Shown here: positions 1 to 7,525 of the stretch, in pieces | Numbering within the stretch: the stretch's first letter is position 1 | Layout of the letters: every line of letters begins with the position of its first letter | NCBI RefSeq assembly: GCF_030814015.1 | Contig: NZ_JAUSUL010000002.1 | Coordinates: 62,001-126,000 of the forward strand | Direction: 5' to 3' | DNA from: Amorphus orientalis | GTDB taxonomy: Bacteria > Pseudomonadota > Alphaproteobacteria > Rhizobiales > Amorphaceae | DNA length: 64,000 bases | Notes under the pieces: model-generated | What the model was told of the DNA's origin: nothing | Database searches by the model: none | The model's input: only the letters and a program-made list of their open reading frames with translations | Translations under genes and position numbers: made by a program

Positions 1-110
1 ACCGGATGGCCGAGCCGTTCCAGGGCGAAGCCGGTCGCGCGCAGACCGATGGCGCCGCGCGCGACGAGAGAGGAAATGACGATGACGGCTTTGGGCGCTG
101 CGGTGTCCAT
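1..110 (-). CDS. Pyridoxal/pyridoxine kinase, N-terminal fragment
   Basis: Only the first 36 codons lie in the window; the gene runs off the left edge. Reading from ATG at 110, the protein starts MDTAAPKAVIVISSLVARG and continues with FALERLGHP. Pyridoxal kinases of the PdxY/PdxK group begin with this kind of ISSxVxxGxxG segment followed by a conserved FALExLGHPV stretch. The family phosphorylates vitamin B6 vitamers in the cytoplasm using ATP. No catalytic residue is inside the fragment, so the family call rests on the N-terminus alone. The gene is oriented like its neighbour at 192-983, with 81 bases between them. Confidence 0.7.
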   Translation of the reverse strand, partial: MDTAAPKAVIVISSLVARGAIGLRATGFALERLGHP

Positions 111-191
111 GCGCCTTCTCTAGATCCTTTTCCGATCGGGTGGAAATACCCGATCGTCCTGGGTGTCGGGGTGGCGACGCCCGGCTGAGCT

Positions 192-983
192 TCAGGTGCC
201 GGTATAGTCCGGGACCCTGCGCTCGATCCAGGCGCTCAGGCCTTCGCGCGTGTCGTTGGTCGGCGCCATTTTCGCGAACTGTTCGGTTTCGACGAGCAGG
301 CCCTCCGCGATGCTCATGTTCAATCCCCGGGTGACAGCGCTGATGATCGCCGCGACGGCGAGGGGAGAGTGACGCATGATCCGGCCGGCAAGCGCACGTG
401 CCGTCTCCATCACCTGGTCGTCCGGAACGACGGCATTGACCAGGCCGAGTTCCAGGGCCCGGTCGGCGCCGAAAGGATCGCCGGTCAGAAGGTGTTCCAG
501 GGCCCGCTTGCGGCCGGCGAGCCTGGGCAGGCGCTGGGTCCCGCCGAAGGTCGGGGGGATGCCGATATTGATTTCCGGCTTGGCGAACCGCGCGGTCTCG
601 CCCGCAATTGCCAGATGGGCCGCTTCGGTGATCTCGCAGCCTCCGCCATAGGCCAGTCCGTTCACGGCGACGATCACCGGTTTGGGAAACGTCTCCAGGC
701 GCGCCGTCATCGCCTGACCGCGACGCACGAAGTCTCGCACCGCCGTGGCCGGGTCGGCCCGGACGCTCTCGTAGAACTCATGGATGTCGCCGCCGGCGGA
801 GAACGCCTTGTCTCCCGCGCCCGTCAGGATGACGGCGCCCGCGCGCCCGTCCATCTCCAGGGCGTCGAGGTGGGTCATCAGGGCATCGGCGACCCCGTAG
901 CTGATCGCATTCAGCTTGTCGGGCCGGTTGAGGGTCAGGGTGGCGATACGGTCGTCGATTTCGCAGAGGACTGGGTCGGACAT
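192..983 (-). CDS. Enoyl-CoA hydratase/isomerase family protein (crotonase fold)
   Basis: A 263-residue protein of usual crotonase length. AFSAGGDI (about residues 60-67) is the oxyanion-hole loop. GGGCE (about 113-117) and AKPEINIG (about 134-141) carry the two glutamates that act as general acid/base in true enoyl-CoA hydratases; both are present, followed by GGTQRLPRLAG. Hydration of a 2-enoyl-CoA in fatty acid or branched-chain degradation is therefore likely, but the substrate cannot be read from sequence. It lies 93 bases downstream of a LysR regulator on the same strand, so that regulator could control it, though LysR targets are more often divergent. Confidence 0.88.
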   Translation of the reverse strand: MSDPVLCEIDDRIATLTLNRPDKLNAISYGVADALMTHLDALEMDGRAGAVILTGAGDKAFSAGGDIHEFYESVRADPATAVRDFVRRGQAMTARLETFPKPVIVAVNGLAYGGGCEITEAAHLAIAGETARFAKPEINIGIPPTFGGTQRLPRLAGRKRALEHLLTGDPFGADRALELGLVNAVVPDDQVMETARALAGRIMRHSPLAVAAIISAVTRGLNMSIAEGLLVETEQFAKMAPTNDTREGLSAWIERRVPDYTGT

Positions 984-1076
984 GGGGGCGGATCCCTGGC
1001 TTGGTTAAGGTCCCCCACGATCCGCCGGCGCTGCCGGCCGGACAAACGAGAAAGTCTCGCTTCAAGTGAATTTCAT

Positions 1077-1970
1077 TCATGCAATGTCCGACTGGGCCTC
1101 CTCGCGCAACCACGCGCGGAAGGCCTCGATCTCGCGTCTCGGTTCGCGTCCGGCCGGTACGGTCACCCAGTAGCCGGTCTCGATCGGCAGCGGCTCGAAG
1201 GGGAGGGCCACCACGCGTCCCTGGTCGAGAGCGTCGCGGCAGAGCGGCAGGCGACAGAGTGTCACGCCGAGCCCCTCCGTCGCGGCGTCGAGAGCCAGGT
1301 CGATGTCGTCGCAGACGAGATGGCCGCCGCCGGACGCTTCCAGACCATGGGCCGCGAGCCAGGCCGGCCAGTCGTTCTCCACGGACGAGACGTGGATGAG
1401 TTGGGCCTTCGACCAGTCGACATGGCGGCGGTCGATGAGAATTTGATCGAGGTAGGCGGGGGCCGCCACCGGGAGCAGCGCTTCACGGAACAGAAGATCG
1501 CAGTCCGACGACGGCCACGGTCCGGCTGCCATGCGGATAGCCAGATCAACGCCCTCGAGCGGAAGCACCGCCTGGCGGTGGCTGGTGTCTATGTGGAGAT
1601 CGATGTCCGGCCGCCGCCGGCGGAATTCGGCAAGGCGCGGCATCAGCCAGCGGCGGGCGAACGTCGGTGCGACGCTGACGCGGATCCGGCTCGCGCCGAG
1701 GGCGGGCGACACGCGCCGGGCCCCGGTCGCGATCATCGACAGCCCTTCTGTCACGTAGGGTAGGAAATCCCGTCCGGCCTCGGTCAGCGCCAGCGATCGC
1801 CCCGACCGTTCGAACAGGGAGACCGCGAGCCACGTTTCCAGGGTGTCGATCCCGTGGCTTACGGCGCTCGGTGTCAGGCCGAGCTCGTCTGCCGCCTGCT
1901 TGAAGCTGGTGTGGCGCGATGCGGCCTCGAACAGCCTCAACGAGGCGAGCGGCGGCAATCGATAGGCCAT
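1077..1970 (-). CDS. LysR-family transcriptional regulator (GcvA-like)
   Basis: 297 residues, normal LysR length. Residues 7-65 form the winged helix-turn-helix, opening LPPLASLRLFEAASRHTSF as in the GcvA/AmpR subgroup and continuing through AADELGLTPSAVSHGI and LFERSGRSLALTEAGR. Residues from about 92 onward are the periplasmic-binding-protein-like effector domain (RIRVSVAPTFARRWLMPRL). The GcvA subgroup contains regulators of many pathways, so no target is assigned. It lies between a methyltransferase gene upstream (58 bases away) and an enoyl-CoA hydratase downstream, all on the minus strand. The ATG at 1970 is the natural start because the DNA-binding domain begins immediately after it. 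Confidence 0.9.
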   Translation of the reverse strand: MAYRLPPLASLRLFEAASRHTSFKQAADELGLTPSAVSHGIDTLETWLAVSLFERSGRSLALTEAGRDFLPYVTEGLSMIATGARRVSPALGASRIRVSVAPTFARRWLMPRLAEFRRRRPDIDLHIDTSHRQAVLPLEGVDLAIRMAAGPWPSSDCDLLFREALLPVAAPAYLDQILIDRRHVDWSKAQLIHVSSVENDWPAWLAAHGLEASGGGHLVCDDIDLALDAATEGLGVTLCRLPLCRDALDQGRVVALPFEPLPIETGYWVTVPAGREPRREIEAFRAWLREEAQSDIA

Positions 1971-2028
1971 TGCAGACTCCGAGATGAAAAGAATTCAACC
2001 TGGAGCATTGCCTTGGATTCAAATCACA

Positions 2029-2748
2029 TCAAGCCGGCCGCTTCAGGCGCCAGACCGTGGTGTGCTTGACCTCGGAGTCCTCAAGCGCCCGGGTCACCTC
2101 GACGCGGTAGTCCGCAACGGCCTCCAGCCGGTCTTTCGGCAGGTAGGTGCGGCCCGGATCGCCGATCAGGACGTCGGCTCCGGCTGCCCGCGCCCGGTCG
2201 AGCCAAGCGATCACGGCGTCCGACATCGGCCGCTCGTAGAACACGTCGCCGGCCAGGACGACGTCCGCCGGCGGGGGTGGGGAGGCAAGCACATCCTCGT
2301 ATAGCGCCGTCACCGGGACCCCGTTCGCCTCCGCATTGAGGGCGATCGCGTCGATGGCGAAGACGTCGACCTCCGTCGCGGTCGCGGAGGCCGCTCCCGC
2401 TTTCACCGCGGCGATCGCCACCAGCCCGCAGCCGCTTGCGAAATCCAGCACGCGCTTGCCGGCGACCGTCTCGGGGTGATCGAGCAGATAGCGGGCGAGC
2501 GCCTGCCCGCCGGCCCAGGCGAACGCCCAGAACGGCGGCGGCAGGCCGATCTCCTGAAGCTGCTCCTCGGTCTGCTCCCACAGATCCATCGCCTCGTCGG
2601 CGAGATGCAGCCGGATCTCCGGCACGTGCGGCGGCGGCCACAGGCGGGTGTGCGTCCGGATGAACGCGCGCCGGTCGGAAGATCCGTTGCTGACGGCCGC
2701 TCCGGTGGTCAGGCCTTTACTCCGCCCATCTCGCACACGCGGCTCCAT
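2029..2748 (-). CDS. Class I SAM methyltransferase, probable ETF-beta lysine methyltransferase (METTL20-like)
   Basis: 239 residues. The core starts near residue 30 (AFIRTHTRLWPPPHVPEI). PPFWAFAWAGGQALARYLLD (about 72-91) is typical of bacterial homologues of mammalian METTL20. VLDFASGCGLVAIAAVKAGA is SAM motif I, ATEVD is motif II, and GDVFYERP carries the DxFY post-motif of this enzyme group. Known relatives trimethylate lysines of the beta subunit of electron transfer flavoprotein; older annotation calls them PrmA-like. The ATG at 2748 makes the gene overlap the upstream EVE gene by 40 bases; a GTG four codons later is an alternative. The first 25-30 residues are not conserved-looking, so the true start may be internal. 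Confidence 0.72.
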   Translation of the reverse strand: MEPRVRDGRSKGLTTGAAVSNGSSDRRAFIRTHTRLWPPPHVPEIRLHLADEAMDLWEQTEEQLQEIGLPPPFWAFAWAGGQALARYLLDHPETVAGKRVLDFASGCGLVAIAAVKAGAASATATEVDVFAIDAIALNAEANGVPVTALYEDVLASPPPPADVVLAGDVFYERPMSDAVIAWLDRARAAGADVLIGDPGRTYLPKDRLEAVADYRVEVTRALEDSEVKHTTVWRLKRPA

Positions 2749-3128
2749 TCGTCCTCGGTGACCGGCTGGACCGACAGGCGGGAATTCTTGACCAGCGCCA
2801 TCTCGCCGAGCTCCGGCGTGGCCTTCACCGCGTCAAGCGTGACCGGCTCCTTCAGCGGTTTCACGGCGGCGATGTCCACGCAGAACCATTTGCCGGTGCT
2901 GTCGGTGGAGTCCGGATGGACTTCCTTGATGACCTTCACGATGCCGACGATCTGCTTCTCGTTGACCGAATGATAGAAGAAGCCGAGATCGCCCTTCTTC
3001 ATGGCCTGCATCTGGTTCTTGGCCAGATGGTTGCGCACCCCGTCCCATTCCGTTCCAGACTTTCCGGCCGCGACCTGATCGTCCCACGACCAGGTTCCCG
3101 GCTCGGACTTGAACAGCCAGTATGCCAT
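2709..3128 (-). CDS. EVE domain-containing protein
   Basis: 139 residues, essentially one EVE domain, a PUA-like fold that binds modified bases in DNA or RNA. The start MAYWLFKSEPGTWSWDD and later GVRNHLAKNQMQAMKKGDLG and FFYHSV are hallmark blocks of the thymocyte nuclear protein 1 (THYN1) group, which includes many stand-alone bacterial members. The bacterial proteins have no settled role. It sits in the order tsaD, gpsA, YciI, EVE, methyltransferase on the minus strand and is probably co-transcribed with the YciI gene just upstream (9 bases). The downstream methyltransferase reading frame starts inside its last codons. Confidence 0.88.
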   Translation of the reverse strand: MAYWLFKSEPGTWSWDDQVAAGKSGTEWDGVRNHLAKNQMQAMKKGDLGFFYHSVNEKQIVGIVKVIKEVHPDSTDSTGKWFCVDIAAVKPLKEPVTLDAVKATPELGEMALVKNSRLSVQPVTEDEWSRVCEMGGVKA

Positions 3129-3137
3129 CGCCCGTCC

Positions 3138-3425
3138 TCAGAGTTTCGTGCCGACGGTGGCCCGGAACGGGACCACAGCAACGGATGCGAACAGCCCGGC
3201 GTTGGCGTAGGGATCCTCGGCGAAGAAGGCGCGGGCCCCTTCTAGGGTCTCGTCCTCGACGATGATCATCGATCCGACCGAGATAGAGCCGTCCTCGGAC
3301 GTCAGCGGTCCGCCGAGCTTCACCTTCTCCGCATTCCGCTCCAGCCAGGCCAGATGGTCGGGCCGGGTGTTGGCGCGAATGTCGCCGGCGTCCGGCTTGT
3401 CCTGGCAGATGGCTATGTAGAGCAT
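3138..3425 (-). CDS. YciI family protein
   Basis: 95 residues forming a single YciI-like ferredoxin-fold domain. MLYIAICQDKPDAGDIRANT followed by RPDHLAWLE contains the conserved Arg, His and Leu/Trp positions of the family, and GSMIIVEDETLEGARAFF with DPYANAGLF is the family C-terminal half. Most members are small dimeric proteins without assigned activity. It lies between gpsA (100 bases upstream) and the EVE gene (9 bases downstream) on the same strand, so it likely belongs to the tsaD-gpsA transcription unit. A YciI/EVE pair next to gpsA and tsaD is a familiar arrangement in alphaproteobacteria as I recall, but I cannot confirm that here. Confidence 0.88.
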   Translation of the reverse strand: MLYIAICQDKPDAGDIRANTRPDHLAWLERNAEKVKLGGPLTSEDGSISVGSMIIVEDETLEGARAFFAEDPYANAGLFASVAVVPFRATVGTKL

Positions 3426-3524
3426 GGCTGGTCTTCCTTCAGGGTCTTGTGGAGTGCTGACACGCGTCGCCCATCGCTAGCCCAGATGCGGCCGGCTGAG
3501 AAGGTCGCGGTCGGAGGCGGAGCA

Positions 3525-4523
3525 TCAATCGTGTTCGCGTTTCAGCGGGCGGCTGAGCAGGGCGTCGATCGCCTGATCAATGGTCAGCTTTTCGGCGAGT
3601 ACGGCGGCGACCGCCTCCATGATCGGCGCGTCGACCCCGAGGTCCCGGGCGAGCCGCACGGCGATGGGAGCGGTGGCCGCGCCTTCGACAAGGGGCCCGC
3701 CGGCGGCCGCGTCGGAGGGCCGGGCCGCACCGCTGCCGAGCGCCTCGCCGAAGGCGAAGTTGCGCGACTGCGGATTGGTCGAGGTCAGCATCAGGTCGCC
3801 GAGCCCGGACAGGCCGGTGAGGGTCTCGCGCCGGGCGCCTTCCGCGTCGCCCAGCCGGATCAGTTCGGCCAGCGCGCGGGTCACCAGGGCGGCGTGGGCG
3901 CTGGCGCCAAGATCGCGTCCCTTGACGATGCCGGCGGCGATGGCGAGCACGTTCTTCAGCGCGCCGCCGATCTGGACGCCGCGCAGGTCGTCGGACACGT
4001 AGGGCCGGAAGCCGGGGGCCGCGAAGGCTTCCGCGAGCGATGGCGCGAGTGCTGTGTCGGCCGTGGCGATGGTGACGGCGGTCGGCAGGCCCCGGGCCAC
4101 CTCGCCGGCGAAGCCGGGGCCCGACAGCACGGCCACCCGCGCGTCCGGAACCGTTTCGGCGACCACGTCGGAGAGAAGGCGTCCGGTGGCGCGCTCGATT
4201 CCCTTCGCGGTGATCACGAGCGGGGTGCCGGGCGCGATGAAGGCGGCGGCCTGGGTCGACACCTCGCGGGTGGTCTGGGCCGGAGTGGCGAGGATGACGA
4301 GCTCCTTGCCGGCCGCCGTCGCCAGATCTCCCGTAGCCTCGACACCCGGCTCGATGGCGACGCCGGGAAGGCTCGGCGCGGTCCGTTCGGCATTGATCGC
4401 CGCGACCGTCTCCGGATTGCGCGCGTAGAGGGTGACCCGTCCGCCGGCGCGGGCCAGCACAAGGGCGAGTGCTGTTCCCCAGGCGCCGGCGCCGATCACG
4501 CCGATCTCGCGCGATTCGCTCAT
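3525..4523 (-). CDS. gpsA: NAD(P)+-dependent glycerol-3-phosphate dehydrogenase
   Basis: 332 residues, usual GpsA length. GVIGAGAWGTALALVLARA (residues 8-26) is the dinucleotide-binding GxGxxG loop. VLSGPGFAGEVARGLPTA is the signature around the active site, and KNVLAIAAGIVKG carries the catalytic lysine. LTGLSGLGDLMLT and SRNFAFGEALG complete the substrate-binding C-terminal domain. The enzyme reduces dihydroxyacetone phosphate to sn-glycerol 3-phosphate for phospholipid synthesis in the cytoplasm. It starts 4 bases after the tsaD stop codon on the same strand, so the two are almost certainly translated from one message. Confidence 0.97.
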   Translation of the reverse strand: MSESREIGVIGAGAWGTALALVLARAGGRVTLYARNPETVAAINAERTAPSLPGVAIEPGVEATGDLATAAGKELVILATPAQTTREVSTQAAAFIAPGTPLVITAKGIERATGRLLSDVVAETVPDARVAVLSGPGFAGEVARGLPTAVTIATADTALAPSLAEAFAAPGFRPYVSDDLRGVQIGGALKNVLAIAAGIVKGRDLGASAHAALVTRALAELIRLGDAEGARRETLTGLSGLGDLMLTSTNPQSRNFAFGEALGSGAARPSDAAAGGPLVEGAATAPIAVRLARDLGVDAPIMEAVAAVLAEKLTIDQAIDALLSRPLKREHD

Positions 4524-4527
4524 CGGC

Positions 4528-5604
4528 CTAGACCTTCACGCCGAGCCGGCCGTAGCCGACGAGCGGCGCGGCGTCAGCATCCAGCGGCCAGCGCGGGCGC
4601 GCGGTGATCTCCGGATCGTCTTCCAGGCCTGCCATGGCCCGCTCGGCGCCGGCCCAGGCGATCATGACGCCGTTGTCGGTACACAGTCGGGCGGGCGGGA
4701 CCACGAGACGTCCGCCGGCATCCTCCGCCGCCCCGGCCAGCGCCTGGCGGACCGTGCGATTCGAGGCGACGCCGCCGGCCGCGACCAGCGTTGGTGCATC
4801 CGTGCCGGTCTCGCTGCGCAGCTGCGCCAGAGCTCGGGCGGCCTTCACCGCGAGCACGTCGGCGATTGCTGCCTGGAAGCCGGCGCAGATGTCGCAGATC
4901 GCCTGGGCGTCGAGCGGGTCGGTCCGCTCGGCGGCGAGCCGGACGGCGGTCTTCAGTCCGGCGAAGGAGAGGGCGAGATCCGGGCGGTCGGCGAGCGGGC
5001 GCGGAAAGGCGAACCGGGTCGGGTCGCCGTCGGCTGCCCGCTTTTCCACTTCCGGTCCGCCCGGGTAGCCCAGCCCGAGCAGCTTCGCGGTCTTGTCGAA
5101 GGCCTCGCCGAGCGCATCGTCGATGGTCGTGCCCCAGCGCCGGTAGGAGCCCAAGTCCTCCACCAGGATGAACTGGCTGTGGCCGCCGGAGACCAGAAGC
5201 AGAAGATAGGGAAAGGCCAGCTCGTCGGTCAGCCGGGCGGTGAGGGCATGGGCCTCGAGATGGTTGATACCGCGGAACGGAAGCCGGGCAGCGGCGGCAA
5301 TCGCCTTGCCGGTGGTGAGGCCCACCAAAAGCCCGCCGATCAGGCCGGGGCCGGCGGTCGCGGCCACCAGATCGAGATCGGCGAACCCGAGGCCGGCGTC
5401 GGCCATCGCCTTCGCCACCACCTCGTCGACCACCTCGACATGGGCGCGCGCGGCGATTTCCGGGACGACACCGCCATAGGCGGCATGGGCCTCGACCTGG
5501 CCGCGCACCACGTCCGACAGGATCTCGCCGTGGCCTGGCCGCTCGGCCCGGATCACGCCGGCCGCCGTCTCGTCGCAGCTTGTCTCGATGCCGAGTACGA
5601 TCAT
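4528..5604 (-). CDS. tsaD: tRNA N6-adenosine threonylcarbamoyltransferase
   Basis: 358 residues, opening [18 protein letters not shown], the invariant TsaD/Kae1 start. [11 protein letters not shown] (about residue 110) supplies the HxxxH iron-binding pair; [11 protein letters not shown] is the ATP-binding ASKHA segment; [10 protein letters not shown] and VAAGGVASN follow in family order. Together with TsaB, TsaC and TsaE it installs N6-threonylcarbamoyl on A37 of ANN-decoding tRNAs. It is divergent from hemC, whose likely start is 121 bases away, so this interval should hold both promoters. gpsA follows 4 bases downstream. Confidence 0.97.
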   Translation of the reverse strand: MIVLGIETSCDETAAGVIRAERPGHGEILSDVVRGQVEAHAAYGGVVPEIAARAHVEVVDEVVAKAMADAGLGFADLDLVAATAGPGLIGGLLVGLTTGKAIAAAARLPFRGINHLEAHALTARLTDELAFPYLLLLVSGGHSQFILVEDLGSYRRWGTTIDDALGEAFDKTAKLLGLGYPGGPEVEKRAADGDPTRFAFPRPLADRPDLALSFAGLKTAVRLAAERTDPLDAQAICDICAGFQAAIADVLAVKAARALAQLRSETGTDAPTLVAAGGVASNRTVRQALAGAAEDAGGRLVVPPARLCTDNGVMIAWAGAERAMAGLEDDPEITARPRWPLDADAAPLVGYGRLGVKV

Positions 5605-5725
5605 TCGTGGTCTTTGCTCTCCGGCCGGGCACGCCGGGCCGTCTCACCAGCCGGGTTGGCCACGGACCGCAGCACCGCTATGGTCCGAACCTCGATCTTC
5701 AGCGGTATCACCGGACACGCACATC

Positions 5726-6655
5726 GTGCAATTGGAACGCATCCGTATCGGAACCCGTGGCAGCCCGCTGGCGCTGGCACAGGCCAACGCCGTCCGCGAC
5801 GGTCTCGTCGCCGCCACCGGCCTCGCGGCCGAGGCCGTGGAGGTCGTGGTCATCAAGACCACCGGCGACAAGGTCCTCGACCGCCCGCTCTCGGAGCTCG
5901 GCGGCAAGGGGCTTTTCACCAAGGAGATCGAGGACGGTCTCCTCGATGGCTCCCTCGATCTTGCCGTCCATTCCGCCAAGGACGTTCCCACCGTCCTGCC
6001 GGACGGGCTGTCGCTGGCCGGCTTTCTGCCCAGGGAGGACGTCCGCGACGCCTTCATCTCGCTGAAGGTCGCGACCCTCGACGATCTGCCGGTGGGCGCG
6101 GTGGTCGGAACCGCCAGCCTGCGGCGCGGCGCGCTGGTGAAGCGGTTGCGGCCGGATCTGGAGGTCGTCAACTTCCGTGGCAACGTCCAGAGCCGGCTGC
6201 GCAAGCTGGAAGCCGGCGAGGTCGATGCGACCCTGCTGGCCATGGCCGGTCTCAACCGGCTCGGCCGGCCCGATGTGGCGACGGCCGTTCTCGACCCCGA
6301 ACGATTTCCTCCGGCCCTCGGCCAGGGTGCGATCGCGATCGAGACGCGCAGCGACCACACGGCGATTCGCGAGGCGCTCGCGCCGCTTCTGGATCAGACC
6401 GTGGGGACGTGCCTGGCGGCGGAGCGCGCGTTCCTTGCCGAACTCGACGGGTCGTGCCGGACCCCGATCGCCGGCCTTGCCCGGATAGAGGCCGACACGC
6501 TCAGCCTCTACGGCCTGATCGCGACGCCGGACGGGCGGCGGTTCGAGGAAGAGGTGATGACGGCGTCTCCCGCCGAGGCGGAAACCGTCGGGCGCGAACT
6601 TGGTGCGGAATTGCGCGCGCGGGGCGGCCCGGCCTTCTTCGCGGACTGGGTCTGA
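5726..6655 (+). CDS. hemC: Porphobilinogen deaminase (hydroxymethylbilane synthase)
   Basis: 309 residues from a GTG at 5726. The frame is open back to an ATG at 5588, but that would overlap tsaD and add 46 unlike residues; the family start (L-x-R-I-R-I-GTRGSPLALAQA) begins just after 5726, and a TTG at 5732 is also possible. No strong ribosome-binding site precedes either. FTKEIEDGLLDG, LAVHSAKDVPT and NFRGNVQSRLRKL are substrate and cofactor segments. LDGSCRTPIAG contains the cysteine that anchors the dipyrromethane cofactor. The enzyme joins four porphobilinogens into hydroxymethylbilane. hemD follows after 7 bases. Confidence 0.95.
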   Translation: MQLERIRIGTRGSPLALAQANAVRDGLVAATGLAAEAVEVVVIKTTGDKVLDRPLSELGGKGLFTKEIEDGLLDGSLDLAVHSAKDVPTVLPDGLSLAGFLPREDVRDAFISLKVATLDDLPVGAVVGTASLRRGALVKRLRPDLEVVNFRGNVQSRLRKLEAGEVDATLLAMAGLNRLGRPDVATAVLDPERFPPALGQGAIAIETRSDHTAIREALAPLLDQTVGTCLAAERAFLAELDGSCRTPIAGLARIEADTLSLYGLIATPDGRRFEEEVMTASPAEAETVGRELGAELRARGGPAFFADWV

Positions 6656-6662
6656 GAGGCCG

Positions 6663-7376
6663 ATGCGTCTTCTGGTCACGCGGCCGATGCCCCAGGCGGA
6701 GGACACCTGTCGGGCGCTGATCGACGCGGGTCACGAGGTTCTGCTCGCCCCGCTCATGGAGATCGTCACGGACGAGACGGTCTCCCTCGATCCGGGCGCG
6801 GCCGACGCGCTGGTGTTCTCCAGCCGCGGCGCCGTGCGCGCCGTCGCCCTGCATCCGCAGGCGGACAGGCTGAAGCATCTGCCCGTCTTCTGCGTCGGCG
6901 ATGCGACGGCCGAGGCGGCCCGGGCAATCGGCTTTGGACAGGTCCGCTCTGCAGCCGGCGACCTCGCGGCGCTGGCTCAGCTCATCGCGGCGCTGCCCGA
7001 TCCGGTCGGCTCGGTGCTGCATCTTGCAGGCCGCGAACGGTCCGGCGACCTCGGCGTTCTTCTGTCCGACGCAGGCGTGTCGGTGGAGACGCGGATCGTC
7101 TATGCCGCCGAAAAGGCGGAGAGGCTGCCCGACGAGGTCGTGTCGGCCCTGGCGGACCGGCGGATCGATGGCATTCTCTCGTTCTCTCCGCGCTCGGCGG
7201 AGACGATGGTTCATCTCGCCGAAAAAGCGGATGTGCTGGAACCACTTCGGGCCGTCCGGCACTATTGTCTGTCGATGGCCGTCGCGGACGTCTTGCGGGA
7301 TGCCGGCGCCGGAGACCTGATTGTGGCCGATCGGCCGGACCACCCCGCTCTACTGGCAGCTGTCGCCCGGGCGTGA
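6663..7376 (+). CDS. hemD: Uroporphyrinogen-III synthase
   Basis: 237 residues from ATG 6663 (MRLLVTRPMPQAEDTCRAL), 7 bases behind hemC. HemD sequences diverge strongly, but the opening VTRPxxQAxxT, the FSSRGAVRA segment (about residue 55), LHLAGRERSGDL in the middle and the late segments FSPRSAETMVHL and YCLSMAVADVLRDAGAGD are the recognised family blocks. The enzyme cyclises hydroxymethylbilane with inversion of ring D. Its place directly after hemC and before the Mic60/HemY pair supports the call. An in-frame ATG-less extension upstream into hemC was rejected because the family begins at this methionine. Confidence 0.93.
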   Translation: MRLLVTRPMPQAEDTCRALIDAGHEVLLAPLMEIVTDETVSLDPGAADALVFSSRGAVRAVALHPQADRLKHLPVFCVGDATAEAARAIGFGQVRSAAGDLAALAQLIAALPDPVGSVLHLAGRERSGDLGVLLSDAGVSVETRIVYAAEKAERLPDEVVSALADRRIDGILSFSPRSAETMVHLAEKADVLEPLRAVRHYCLSMAVADVLRDAGAGDLIVADRPDHPALLAAVARA

Positions 7377-7525
7377 TGGGGCCGCGCCCGGATCGTGACG
7401 GCAGATCGTTAGCCTTGCGGCCTTCCGACCGGTCGACCGCGCGGGCCGGTCGTGGCAATTGATGTATAACCGGGACGAGGGTGGCGTTAGAGTGCCGGAA
7501 CAGGTTGAAGCAAGCGGGGATTTAG

